Under the pieces are notes generated by a model that searched no databases, was not told where the DNA came from, and saw nothing but the letters and a program-made list of their open reading frames with translations. Of a stretch of 64,000 nucleotides of DNA, positions 8,573 to 15,646 are shown one piece after another; position 1 is the first letter of the stretch, and the number at the start of each line of letters is the position of its first letter. The DNA is from Candidatus Rubrimentiphilum sp. (GTDB lineage Bacteria; Vulcanimicrobiota; Vulcanimicrobiia; Vulcanimicrobiales; Vulcanimicrobiaceae). Made by a program: the position numbers and the translations under genes. The DNA lies in contig DASTDE010000003.1 in assembly GCA_035710515.1 (NCBI GenBank), forward strand, positions 248,001 through 312,000. Reading direction: 5' to 3'.

Positions 8573-8602
8573 CTGCGCCCCGCATGTTCGGCGCTAACGA
8601 AA

Positions 8603-8626
8603 GCGGCACCCGTTTCCGGATGCCGC
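8603..8626 (-). terminator. Intrinsic terminator after the 8651-9250 gene
   Basis: A 10-bp stem with one mismatch and a GAAA loop on the minus strand is followed by TTTCGTT. It is placed 25 bases after the stop of the leftward gene and just upstream of the tRNA-Asn gene. Confidence 0.65.
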
Positions 8627-8650
8627 GCTCTGCAGCTCGGTTGGTTGGGG

Positions 8651-9250
8651 CTAAGGCTGCGTGGCTTGCCTGCGGACGAGCAAGGGCCGGGTCAGCGTCA
8701 GCTGGATATTCGCGCCGGGCGAAAGCGTGAGGTTGGATTTCTTGTTTTGCCCGATGAGGAATCCGCCGGCCGCGCCGATGAGTCCGCCGATGCCGGTGGC
8801 GGCGTGGAAGATCGTCTTGCCGATGATGTTGCCGGCGATCAGTCCGCCGATCGTCGTCAGCACTGTATGCCCGGCGTTCTTCTGCTGCTGAGTCGTTCCG
8901 GCGCCGGTCACTTCAGCGTTGATCGGATACGAAGAGCCGTTCGCTAGCGTGATCGTCGTGAAGCTCAGGAACAGTTCGGGATTGCGGCCCTGTCCGGCCG
9001 GAGTTACCTTGACGACTTCGCCGCTGGCAACGGCATTCGCGAGATCCGTGTCGCCTTCGGGATACGGCGGTACGACGCGCGCGGTGAAGCGCTGGCCGAC
9101 ATAGGCCGTGCCGGTGTCGAGCGCGCTCTGCATCACGAGGTTAACGTTGTCGCCTTTGGCAAGCGTGACCATCGCCTGTGCAAGCGCAACGCTCGGGGCC
9201 GCGAAGGCTGCGAGCATTGCGAGGGCTGCGATTTTACTGCGAAAGTTCAT
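8651..9250 (-). CDS. Secreted glycine-zipper protein, 199 aa
   Basis: Signal peptide at residues 1-25. A beta-rich middle domain ('YVGQRFTARVVPPY', 'FTTITLANGSSYPINAEV') is followed by a glycine-zipper hydrophobic region about residues 125-165 (G-G-L-I-A-G-N-I-I-G and G-G-L-I-G-A-A-G-G-F-L-I-G). It ends with a short beta segment. Glycine zippers of this sort occur in envelope proteins that insert into membranes. A strong ribosome site (AAAGGAGA) precedes the ATG. It lies downstream of metK but with its own terminator. Exact function unknown. Confidence 0.7.
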   Translation of the reverse strand: MNFRSKIAALAMLAAFAAPSVALAQAMVTLAKGDNVNLVMQSALDTGTAYVGQRFTARVVPPYPEGDTDLANAVASGEVVKVTPAGQGRNPELFLSFTTITLANGSSYPINAEVTGAGTTQQQKNAGHTVLTTIGGLIAGNIIGKTIFHAATGIGGLIGAAGGFLIGQNKKSNLTLSPGANIQLTLTRPLLVRRQATQP

Positions 9251-9305
9251 GCAGTCTCCTTTGGCTGGATACTTTCCCGGTTAACGTGAAAGACCCGCGC
9301 GGAGT

Positions 9306-10538
9306 TCAATGTTTGGCGAAATCGGGGACCTTGAGCGTGTCGGCGCTGACGCCCGAGGCCGCTCGCAGCGCCTCGACTTTGTCGAGTTTCTCCCAGGGCA
9401 GATCGAGATCCGGACGCCCGAAGTGGCCATAAGCGGCCGTCTGCCTATAAATGGGGCGACGCAACCCGAGGTGATCGATGATTGCGGCCGGGCGCAGATC
9501 GAATGTCTTGGCAACGATCTCGGCGATGCGCTGCTCGGGAATCTTACCGGTGCCGAACGTTTCGACCGAAACGTTCATCGGACGCGCGACTCCGATCGCA
9601 TACGCGACCTGCACTTCGCAGCGATCCGCGAGCCCCGCTGCCACGATGTTCTTCGCAACGTGACGCGCGGCATACGCGCCCGAGCGATCGACCTTCGTCG
9701 GATCTTTGCCGGAGAACGCTCCGCCGCCGTGACGCGCCATCCCGCCGTAGGTGTCGGCAATGATCTTGCGTCCGGTCAAACCGGCGTCGCCTTTGGGTCC
9801 GCCGATCACGAAGCGTCCGGTCGGATTGACGTAGATGCGCGTGTTCTTGTCGCGCAACGAGGCCGGAATAACGTGATTGATCACTTTTTCGGTGATCTCT
9901 GCCCGAATCGTCTCGAGCGGGATCTCCGGGTCGTGCTGCGTCGAAACGACCACCGCCTCGATGCGGACCGGTTTATCGTCTTCGTACTCAACGGTGACTT
10001 GTGATTTGCCGTCAGGGCGCAAATACGGGATGTCGCCGTTCTTGCGCAGCGCGGTGAGGTGACGCACCAAGTTGTGCGCGAGCACGATCGGCAGCGGCAT
10101 CAGCTCTTCGGTGTCGCGGCAGGCGTAGCCGAACATCATGCCTTGATCGCCGGCGCCGAGACGCTCGTAGCGGTCGTTGGGATGCTCCCCGGCTTTGGCT
10201 TCCAGCGAATTATCGACGCCCATCGCGATATCGGCCGACTGTTCGTCGATCGAAACACTGACGCCGCACGTCTCCGCATCGAATCCGACGGCCGACTTGG
10301 TGTAGCCGATATCTTCGATCACCTGGCGCACGATGCGCGGAATATCGATGTACGTCTTCGTCGTGATCTCGCCGGCAATGTGAATCTGGCCGGTGATCGC
10401 GAACGTCTCGCACGCGACGCGCCCGTTCGGATCTTCTTTGAGAATCGCGTCGAGCACCGCGTCGGATATCTGATCCGCGACCTTGTCGGGATGACCCTCG
10501 GTGACGGATTCGCTGGTGAAGAGCCGGCGGGATGCCAT
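9306..10538 (-). CDS. metK: S-adenosylmethionine synthetase
   Basis: 410 aa, slightly longer than the usual 380-400. Makes SAM from methionine and ATP in the cytoplasm. Signature motifs are intact: the N-terminal [13 protein letters not shown], the [14 protein letters not shown] motif and the [10 protein letters not shown] phosphate loop. It follows the S-adenosylhomocysteine hydrolase gene by 2 bases, so the two form a methyl-cycle operon: SAM is made by one product and the by-product SAH is cleared by the other. I see no SAM riboswitch upstream of the pair. Confidence 0.98.
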   Translation of the reverse strand: MASRRLFTSESVTEGHPDKVADQISDAVLDAILKEDPNGRVACETFAITGQIHIAGEITTKTYIDIPRIVRQVIEDIGYTKSAVGFDAETCGVSVSIDEQSADIAMGVDNSLEAKAGEHPNDRYERLGAGDQGMMFGYACRDTEELMPLPIVLAHNLVRHLTALRKNGDIPYLRPDGKSQVTVEYEDDKPVRIEAVVVSTQHDPEIPLETIRAEITEKVINHVIPASLRDKNTRIYVNPTGRFVIGGPKGDAGLTGRKIIADTYGGMARHGGGAFSGKDPTKVDRSGAYAARHVAKNIVAAGLADRCEVQVAYAIGVARPMNVSVETFGTGKIPEQRIAEIVAKTFDLRPAAIIDHLGLRRPIYRQTAAYGHFGRPDLDLPWEKLDKVEALRAASGVSADTLKVPDFAKH

Positions 10539-10540
10539 CT

Positions 10541-11794
10541 TTACGTTCCCTCACTCCACGAGGCAATGTACTTTGCCTGTTTAGGCGTCAGTTTGTCGAT
10601 GGTGATGTTCATGGATGCTAGCTTTAGCGTGGCCACTTCTTCGTCGATGTCTTCGGGCACGTCGTAAACCTTATTTTCGAGTTTCTTGTGATCGCGCGCG
10701 AGGTACGCCGCGGCCATCGCCTGGTTCGCGAACGACATGTCCATCACGGAGGCCGGATGGCCCTCGCCCGCGGCTAGATTGATCAGACGGCCGTCCGCCA
10801 AGATGCAGATGCGGCGTCCGTCTGCCATTTCGTACTGCTCGACGAACGTGCGCGGCGCCGTCTTGCGCTTGCTGATGCGCTCGATCGCATCGAGATTCAA
10901 CTCGTCGTTGAAATGGCCCGAGTTGCAGACGATCGCGCCGTCTTTCATGACGTTGAAATGCTGCTCGTCGATCACGTGATAGTTGCCCGTGACCGTCACG
11001 AAGATGTCGCCTTCGCGTGCGGCTTGTTCCATCGGCATCACGCGGTAGCCGTCCATGACGGCTTCGAGCGCTTTGCGCGGATCGATCTCGGTGATCACGA
11101 CGTGCGCGCCCAGACCGGCCGCACGCGACGCAACACCGCGGCCGCACCAGCCGTAGCCGACCACGACGACCGTCCGCCCCGCGAGCAGAACGTTGGTTGC
11201 GCGAATGATGCCGTCGAGCGTCGACTGCCCCGTGCCGTAACGGTTGTCGAACATGTGCTTGGTCAGCGCGTTGTTCACGGCGATGACCGGGTAGGGAAGC
11301 ACGCCGTCCTTCTGCATTGCGCGCAAGCGGATGACGCCCGTGGTCGTCTCCTCGCAGCCGCCGATCATCTCGGCGAGCTGTTCCTTGTGCTTGGTAAAGA
11401 TCGTCGTGACCAAGTCGCAGCCGTCATCCATGGACATGTGCGGATGCGTGGCGACCACGGCCTCGATGTGGCTGTAGTACGTTTGGTTGTCTTCGCCTTT
11501 GATCGCGAAGGTGGGAATGCCGAACTCGCAGAGCGCGGCCGCGACGTCGTCTTGCGTCGAAAGCGGATTGCTGGCGCAAAGCGCTATCTCGGCGCCGCCG
11601 GCTTGCAGCGCGAGCATGAGATTCGCCGTTTCGGTGGTGACGTGCAGACACGCGCCGATGCGGACGCCGCGCAGCGGCTTCTCCTGCGCAAAGCGATCGC
11701 GAATCTGTGCGAGCACGGGCATGTATGCCGCAGCCCACGCGATCCGGGAACGTCCGGTTTCGGCTAGGGCGCGATCTTTCACGTCTCCGCGCAC
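10541..11794 (-). CDS. ahcY: Adenosylhomocysteinase
   Basis: Hydrolyses S-adenosylhomocysteine to adenosine and homocysteine using bound NAD. Visible hallmarks are the N-P-L-S-T-Q-D-D-V substrate loop, the Rossmann motif G-Y-G-W-C-G-R-G (family form G-Y-G-x-x-G-x-G), N-N-A-L-T-K, and the C-terminal lid ending P-K-Q-A-K-Y. At about 417 aa it is of the shorter type without the eukaryotic 40-residue insert. I start at the GTG 11794 (AGGAG 6 bases upstream); a TTG at 11818 with GAGAGG upstream is an alternative. The frame stays open to 12283, antisense to the next gene, which is accidental. Confidence 0.95.
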   Translation of the reverse strand: MRGDVKDRALAETGRSRIAWAAAYMPVLAQIRDRFAQEKPLRGVRIGACLHVTTETANLMLALQAGGAEIALCASNPLSTQDDVAAALCEFGIPTFAIKGEDNQTYYSHIEAVVATHPHMSMDDGCDLVTTIFTKHKEQLAEMIGGCEETTTGVIRLRAMQKDGVLPYPVIAVNNALTKHMFDNRYGTGQSTLDGIIRATNVLLAGRTVVVVGYGWCGRGVASRAAGLGAHVVITEIDPRKALEAVMDGYRVMPMEQAAREGDIFVTVTGNYHVIDEQHFNVMKDGAIVCNSGHFNDELNLDAIERISKRKTAPRTFVEQYEMADGRRICILADGRLINLAAGEGHPASVMDMSFANQAMAAAYLARDHKKLENKVYDVPEDIDEEVATLKLASMNITIDKLTPKQAKYIASWSEGT

Positions 11795-11867
11795 GGTGTG
11801 CTCCTGGAGTACTGGCAAAGCAAAATTCCTCTCTGGTGGGATAAGACTCGCTATTCTGCCACATGAG

Positions 11868-12437
11868 TTGCCCTCCCCGCTACCTAAAGAGTGGCACGTG
11901 GACGAGTATTTGGAGCGTCTAGCCTCGGCGGACGCGGTTCCCGGGGGAGGCAGCGCTGCGATGGTTGTCGCAGGCGCCGCTTGCGCGCTGGTGGCGATGG
12001 TCGCACGCATCTGTAAGGACGACGCCCTCGCGGCGACGGCCGATTCGCTCCGAGCGAAAGCGCTCGGGCACAGCGAGCGGGACGAAAAAGCCTTCGAACG
12101 CGTGATGCAGACCCGCGGCGAGGAGCGCCAGGCCGCACTGGCCGAGGCGGCAGCCGTTCCGCTTGAAGGCATGCGCATCGCTCTGGACGCGCTGCACTTA
12201 AGCGCGAACGCGCTCGCGCTTGGCAACGTCAACCTCGTCAGCGACGCCGGCTGCGCCGCCGAATTCGCGCACGCCGGGCTCATGGGTTGCGCCTACAACG
12301 TGCGCATCAATCACCGCTTCATGAAAGACGCAGCGAAGGTCGCCGACCAGCGTGCGCTGCTGGAAGACTACGAGCGGGAAGCGACCGGGTTAGTGGCGTC
12401 GTTGCGTAAAGCGGTGAGTGCAACGCTGACTAGGTAG
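11868..12437 (+). CDS. Cyclodeaminase/cyclohydrolase-like protein (FtcD C-terminal family)
   Basis: About 190 aa. The signature V-P-G-G-G-S-A-A near the N-terminus, followed by long helices, identifies the formiminotransferase-cyclodeaminase C-terminal family, a helical-bundle fold in folate one-carbon metabolism. Stand-alone members may act as methenyltetrahydrofolate cyclohydrolase or formimino-THF cyclodeaminase. The start is uncertain: TTG 11868 keeps a Trp-containing lead-in seen in the family, while GTG 11898 has AAAGAG upstream. It is divergent from ahcY-metK, so it stands in a one-carbon/methyl-cycle neighbourhood. Confidence 0.82.
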   Translation: MPSPLPKEWHVDEYLERLASADAVPGGGSAAMVVAGAACALVAMVARICKDDALAATADSLRAKALGHSERDEKAFERVMQTRGEERQAALAEAAAVPLEGMRIALDALHLSANALALGNVNLVSDAGCAAEFAHAGLMGCAYNVRINHRFMKDAAKVADQRALLEDYEREATGLVASLRKAVSATLTR

Positions 12438-12440
12438 CAC

Positions 12441-12485
12441 GCTCCCCTCGTTACCTCGGGGTCCTTCGATACCTCAGGATGACAG
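12441..12485. repeat. Dispersed 45-bp repeat, copy 1
   Basis: Its reverse complement matches 53747-53791 at 40 of 45 positions. Each copy holds two near-identical tandem units (TGAGGTATCGAA and a TGAGGTAACGAA-like unit). The copy sits between two convergent genes and its right end covers the last codons of the PHP gene. Confidence 0.8.
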
Positions 12486-13280
12486 CAAATTTAGAAACGG
12501 TTTGATGTCGTCTTCGGCAACTTCCATGCCGACGCCGCGTTTGTTATAACGGATGTCGTGAAAATCAGAGCCGCCCGTCATCACCAAGCCGTACTGCTTA
12601 GCGATGCCGCGAAAGTGGTGCACTTGATTCGCGTCGTGCCGCGGATAGAAGACTTCGAGCCCGCGTAGTCCACGCTCAGCTAATTCACCGATGATCGCTT
12701 CATCCCGCAGGCGGCCCGGATGTGCGAGCACGGGTATGCCGCCGGACGCCAGAATCACGTCGATCGCTTCGTGCGGTGTGATGTGCGTCGAAGGAACGTA
12801 ACCGGGAGTGCCTCTTCGCAAAAACGACCGGAAGGCCGCTTCTATATTTGAGACGATCCCCTTGCGGATCAATGCTTTGCCGACGTGCGGCCTGCCGAGC
12901 GATGCGTTCGCGGTCGCTTCGCCTTCGACGTCTTCAAACGTGATTGGGTGCCCGGCGTCGCGCAGTTGCGTCACGATGCGGCCGACACGCACGCGGCGTG
13001 CGGCGCGGTTCGCTTCGATCACCGCCGTCAGCGGCGACGGGCCGAGCGGCAGGCGAAAACCCAAGACGTGAACTTCGCTGTCGTCAAACGTCGCGTTGAT
13101 TTCGATCCCGGTGATGATGCGGCTGCCGGGCGGCGTTTCGAGCCCGTCAAACGCTGCCAGCGTGTCGTGATCGGTGATGGCGAATATCTGCACGCCGCGC
13201 GACCGCATGAAGTCGCAGAGAGCCGCCGGCGCAAGGGTGCCGTCGCTCTCGCTCGTGTGCGAGTGGAAGTCGACTAGCGC
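12474..13280 (-). CDS. PHP-domain phosphoesterase with no canonical start codon
   Basis: The protein has the full PHP metal-binding set: V-D-F-H-S-H-T-S-E-S-D-G at the N-terminus, A-I-T-D-H-D-T, G-I-E-I-N, A-H-P-G-R, and S-D-F-H-D near the end. These bind two or three metals for phosphoester hydrolysis, as in nucleoside 3',5'-bisphosphate phosphatases. The first ATG in frame (13208) would delete the essential H-x-H strand, and no ATG, GTG or TTG exists further upstream. A GGAAGGGG ribosome site points to GCG at 13280 (7 bases) or CTA at 13277 (10 bases), the latter overlapping the spoVS TAG. See findings. Confidence 0.85.
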   Translation of the reverse strand, partial: ALVDFHSHTSESDGTLAPAALCDFMRSRGVQIFAITDHDTLAAFDGLETPPGSRIITGIEINATFDDSEVHVLGFRLPLGPSPLTAVIEANRAARRVRVGRIVTQLRDAGHPITFEDVEGEATANASLGRPHVGKALIRKGIVSNIEAAFRSFLRRGTPGYVPSTHITPHEAIDVILASGGIPVLAHPGRLRDEAIIGELAERGLRGLEVFYPRHDANQVHHFRGIAKQYGLVMTGGSDFHDIRYNKRGVGMEVAEDDIKPFLNLLSS

Positions 13281-13585
13281 TGGACGTCCCCTTCCGGACG
13301 GCGCTCGATCAGCAGCGAGATGCCGGTGCGATCGTTGCCTTCTATTTGCACATCTATAAAGGAAGGCACGCAGACGAGTTCGGTCTGGCCGGCCAGATAG
13401 CTGCGCGCGATCGCAATCGCTTTGACGGCCTGATTGATCGCGCCCGCGCCCACGGCTTGCAACTCGGCCAGCGGCCGTTCGCGCAGAACCGCCGCCAGCG
13501 CCCCGGCTACCGAGTTTGGGTTGCTCTTGGCGGAGACCTTAAGAACGTTGCCTGTGATAACGGGCTTTACCGGATTCTCTATCAT
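13274..13585 (-). CDS. spoVS: Stage V sporulation protein S family (SpoVS/Alba-like)
   Basis: 103 aa, started at ATG 13585, which overlaps the ymdB stop by 4 bases. From residue 13 on (L-K-V-S-A-K-S-N-P-N-S-V-A-G-A-L-A) it follows the B. subtilis SpoVS sequence almost without gaps, including A-V-G-A-G-A-I-N-Q-A-V-K-A-I-A-I-A-R. SpoVS folds like Alba and is thought to bind nucleic acid. The gene order ymdB-spoVS is the same as in Firmicutes and Deinococcus-Thermus, so the link is old and not evidence that this organism sporulates. Confidence 0.95.
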   Translation of the reverse strand: MIENPVKPVITGNVLKVSAKSNPNSVAGALAAVLRERPLAELQAVGAGAINQAVKAIAIARSYLAGQTELVCVPSFIDVQIEGNDRTGISLLIERRPEGDVQR

Positions 13586-14376
13586 GCTATGCCTCGCTGA
13601 AAAATACGTCGAATCTCCGTCGCACGCCCGGAGTCTATGTCGATGGTTACGACCGCGGCGCAAAACTGTTTCGTTCCGGCTTTCTCTACGGAAAACCGAT
13701 CGGAAAACCCCGTTATGAACCGGTCGAGGACGGCTTCCGACTCCATTCCGATGATGCCTTCGGTCGGCCCGGTCATCCCCAGGTCGCTAATGTATGCCGT
13801 TCCGCCGGGCAGAATCTGTTCGTCGGCCGTTTGGACGTGCGTGTGCGTGCCATACACGGCGGCGACTTTGCCATCCAAATAGCGCCCGAGCGCCACCTTT
13901 TCGCTGGTCGCTTCGGCATGCACGTCCACCACGATAATGCGCGCATCGGCGGCGACGTTGGCAAGCGCCGAGTCAACCGCGCGAAACGGATCGTCAACCG
14001 GCGGCATGAACGTGCGTCCCATCACGTTGATAACGCCTACCGTCGTGCCGTTGGCCGAAAACGTGCCCGTGCCGCGCCCGGGAACGCCGGGCGGATAGTT
14101 GACTGGGCGGATGACGCGATCGGACGTATCGAGATAGTCTTTGAAGTCGCGCTTGTCAAAGATGTGATTGCCGCTCGTAATAAAATCAACGCCGGTCGCA
14201 AACATCTCTTCGGCGGTCTGTACCGTGAGTCCGAAACCGCCGGCGGCATTTTCGCCATTGACGATACACGCGTCGATCTTGTATTGATCGCGCGCCATCG
14301 GGAGACAGCGTTTGAGCGTTTCGCGGCCTGGTGAACCGACGACGTCGCCCACCAGCAGCAGATTGAGTGTCTTTAT
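13582..14376 (-). CDS. ymdB: YmdB-family metallophosphoesterase (TIGR00282), likely non-canonical start
   Basis: Binuclear-metal phosphodiesterase; B. subtilis YmdB hydrolyses cyclic nucleotides. Motifs G-D-V-V-G-S-P-G-R, N-G-E-N-A-A, G-N-H-I-F, D-V-H-A-E-A-T-S-E-K and G-T-H-T-H-V-Q-T-A-D are all present. The only canonical start (GTG 14352) sits inside the first beta strand and removes L-N-L-L-L that precedes V-G-D. The frame continues up to ATA 14376, which overlaps the upstream TAA as ATAA and would give M-K-T-L-N-L-L-L-V-G-D. If GTG is used, the gene is 13582-14352. Confidence 0.93.
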   Translation of the reverse strand: MKTLNLLLVGDVVGSPGRETLKRCLPMARDQYKIDACIVNGENAAGGFGLTVQTAEEMFATGVDFITSGNHIFDKRDFKDYLDTSDRVIRPVNYPPGVPGRGTGTFSANGTTVGVINVMGRTFMPPVDDPFRAVDSALANVAADARIIVVDVHAEATSEKVALGRYLDGKVAAVYGTHTHVQTADEQILPGGTAYISDLGMTGPTEGIIGMESEAVLDRFITGFSDRFSVEKAGTKQFCAAVVTIDIDSGRATEIRRIFQRGIA

Positions 14377-14918
14377 CGGCGGGCCGGAGCCTTTGCTTTC
14401 TTCCGTGAGTTCAAGAAGTAGACGAGAACGTGTTTCTCTTCGCGGAATCCCACCAAACTCTTGGATTGCGCGGGATCGCGCAACGCCTCGATGGCGGATT
14501 CGACCAGTTCCTCTTGTGCGGCCGGATCCTCATCAGGCTGTTCGTCGGGCACGGGATTGCGGACCAGCGCCGCTCCAAAGCGCTGCGCAAACAGTGCGGT
14601 AAGCATCGCTAGTTCGTCCTTGGTGAAACTGTCGAGATCGCGGGTTACGTGAACGAAACTGTGCGTGCGGTCCGACTCGCACTCGACGCTGACGTCGCCC
14701 CCGTCGCGCGCCAGCGCGAGAAACCCGTTGACGTGAGCCTCGATCGCTTCCGCCGCGGCACGTTGCGTCGCGCGGTCCATGCGTTGTCCGACCGCAAACG
14801 TAAACTTGACCGTGCCTTCACCCGGCATCGAACGGATAGACGCAATTTCGGGGTAGCGCACAAGCAGCGCGCACACCAAATTGACGGTATCGCTGTTCTC
14901 CAGAGGGCGGGCGGTCAT
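14373..14918 (-). CDS. Hypothetical protein preceding ymdB, 181 aa
   Basis: No recognised family. The protein is soluble and acidic in the middle ('VPDEQPDEDPAAQEELVESAIEAL') with a basic tail (K-K-A-K-A-P-A-R-R). The first 120 residues alternate strands and helices, including 'VKFTFAV' and 'HSFVHVTRDLDSFTKDELAML'. It is the first gene of the ymdB-spoVS-PHP operon. In Firmicutes the place before ymdB is held by the RNase Y gene, but nothing of RNase Y (KH or HD domain) is visible here. Confidence 0.7.
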   Translation of the reverse strand: MTARPLENSDTVNLVCALLVRYPEIASIRSMPGEGTVKFTFAVGQRMDRATQRAAAEAIEAHVNGFLALARDGGDVSVECESDRTHSFVHVTRDLDSFTKDELAMLTALFAQRFGAALVRNPVPDEQPDEDPAAQEELVESAIEALRDPAQSKSLVGFREEKHVLVYFLNSRKKAKAPARR

Positions 14919-15061
14919 GATACTTCCTTACCTGATCTGATGGGGCCGGGCTAGGGGGTCCCGTCTCTTAGACATCGTGCCAACAGCCCCCCTTGTGCCT
15001 TTCACGACAGCTCCAACCGTCCGCCAGGGGGTCCCGGTTGCCCGAGGCCTCGTAAATACCT

Positions 15062-15589
15062 ATGATGGAGGACGTGACGCAGAAGGCCGGCCGCATAGTC
15101 GCCCTCTCCGCGCTGCTTGGCTTGCCGGCGGCCGTCTTGGCTCATGCGGGAATCTTTGGCCGCGCTCACGTCCTGGGCGGAGGGAGCCACGCGCTTTTCT
15201 GGGCGCTGTGGATAGCCTTTGCCGGCGCCGCCGTTGCGAGCGCACTCATCCCCGCCTTTCTGAACGCGCGCTTCAAATCGACTCTCGCGCCTCCGTTGGC
15301 TGCGCTGCTTACCAGCACGGCATCGTGGTTTGCCGTCATCGAATTGCGCGAGCAGCCGCATGCGATTCCCGTCCTGCCCGCGATGATCGCGCTCGGCCTA
15401 GCTGCGTGGATCGTCGGTGTAGCTTGGCGCGGACTTGCTCGCGCCGCGGCGGAAATCGCGCTCGAATTGGTTCAGATCCTGCGCGCGGCCTCCGAGCCCC
15501 GGGCATTCGCCGGCATAGGGATTGCAGTTCCAACGATCGCAGCGCACGCTCACGCGCATCGTTTATTCTCCCGGCCGCCGCCGGTTTAA
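15062..15589 (+). CDS. Membrane protein with His-rich tail, 175 aa
   Basis: Four hydrophobic segments (about residues 12-30, 45-65, 78-95, 106-125) are followed by a helix and a C-terminal 'AAHAHAHRLF' that could bind metal. It lies 57 bases before the TonB-dependent receptor and on the same strand, so it may open the metal-handling block that follows. No family recognised. The start is not certain; ATG 15062 has no close ribosome site. Confidence 0.6.
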   Translation: MMEDVTQKAGRIVALSALLGLPAAVLAHAGIFGRAHVLGGGSHALFWALWIAFAGAAVASALIPAFLNARFKSTLAPPLAALLTSTASWFAVIELREQPHAIPVLPAMIALGLAAWIVGVAWRGLARAAAEIALELVQILRAASEPRAFAGIGIAVPTIAAHAHAHRLFSRPPPV

Positions 15590-15646
15590 CGCAAGAACGC
15601 GCACTCGCGCGATTGTTACTCAACTCTCTGCGTTAAAGGAAACCTC

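Noticed and set aside
10059-10667. Rightward 202-aa open frame opposite metK and ahcY
   Set aside because: Its codons mirror the third-position GC bias of metK on the other strand; no domain pattern or ribosome site.
10539-11867. SAM or SAH riboswitch for ahcY-metK
   Set aside because: The gap before ahcY is about 70 bases and shows no SAM-I/SAH stem or conserved core; metK follows ahcY by only 2 bases.
11795-12283. Open extension of the ahcY frame by 163 codons
   Set aside because: The extension is antisense to the cyclodeaminase-like gene and has no family similarity; ahcY starts at GTG 11794 or TTG 11818.
14953-15036. Direct repeat AGGGGGTCCCG (14953 and 15026)
   Set aside because: Eleven bases in a GC-rich gap of 143 bases; too short to call an element, and no stem-loop or operator symmetry supports it.
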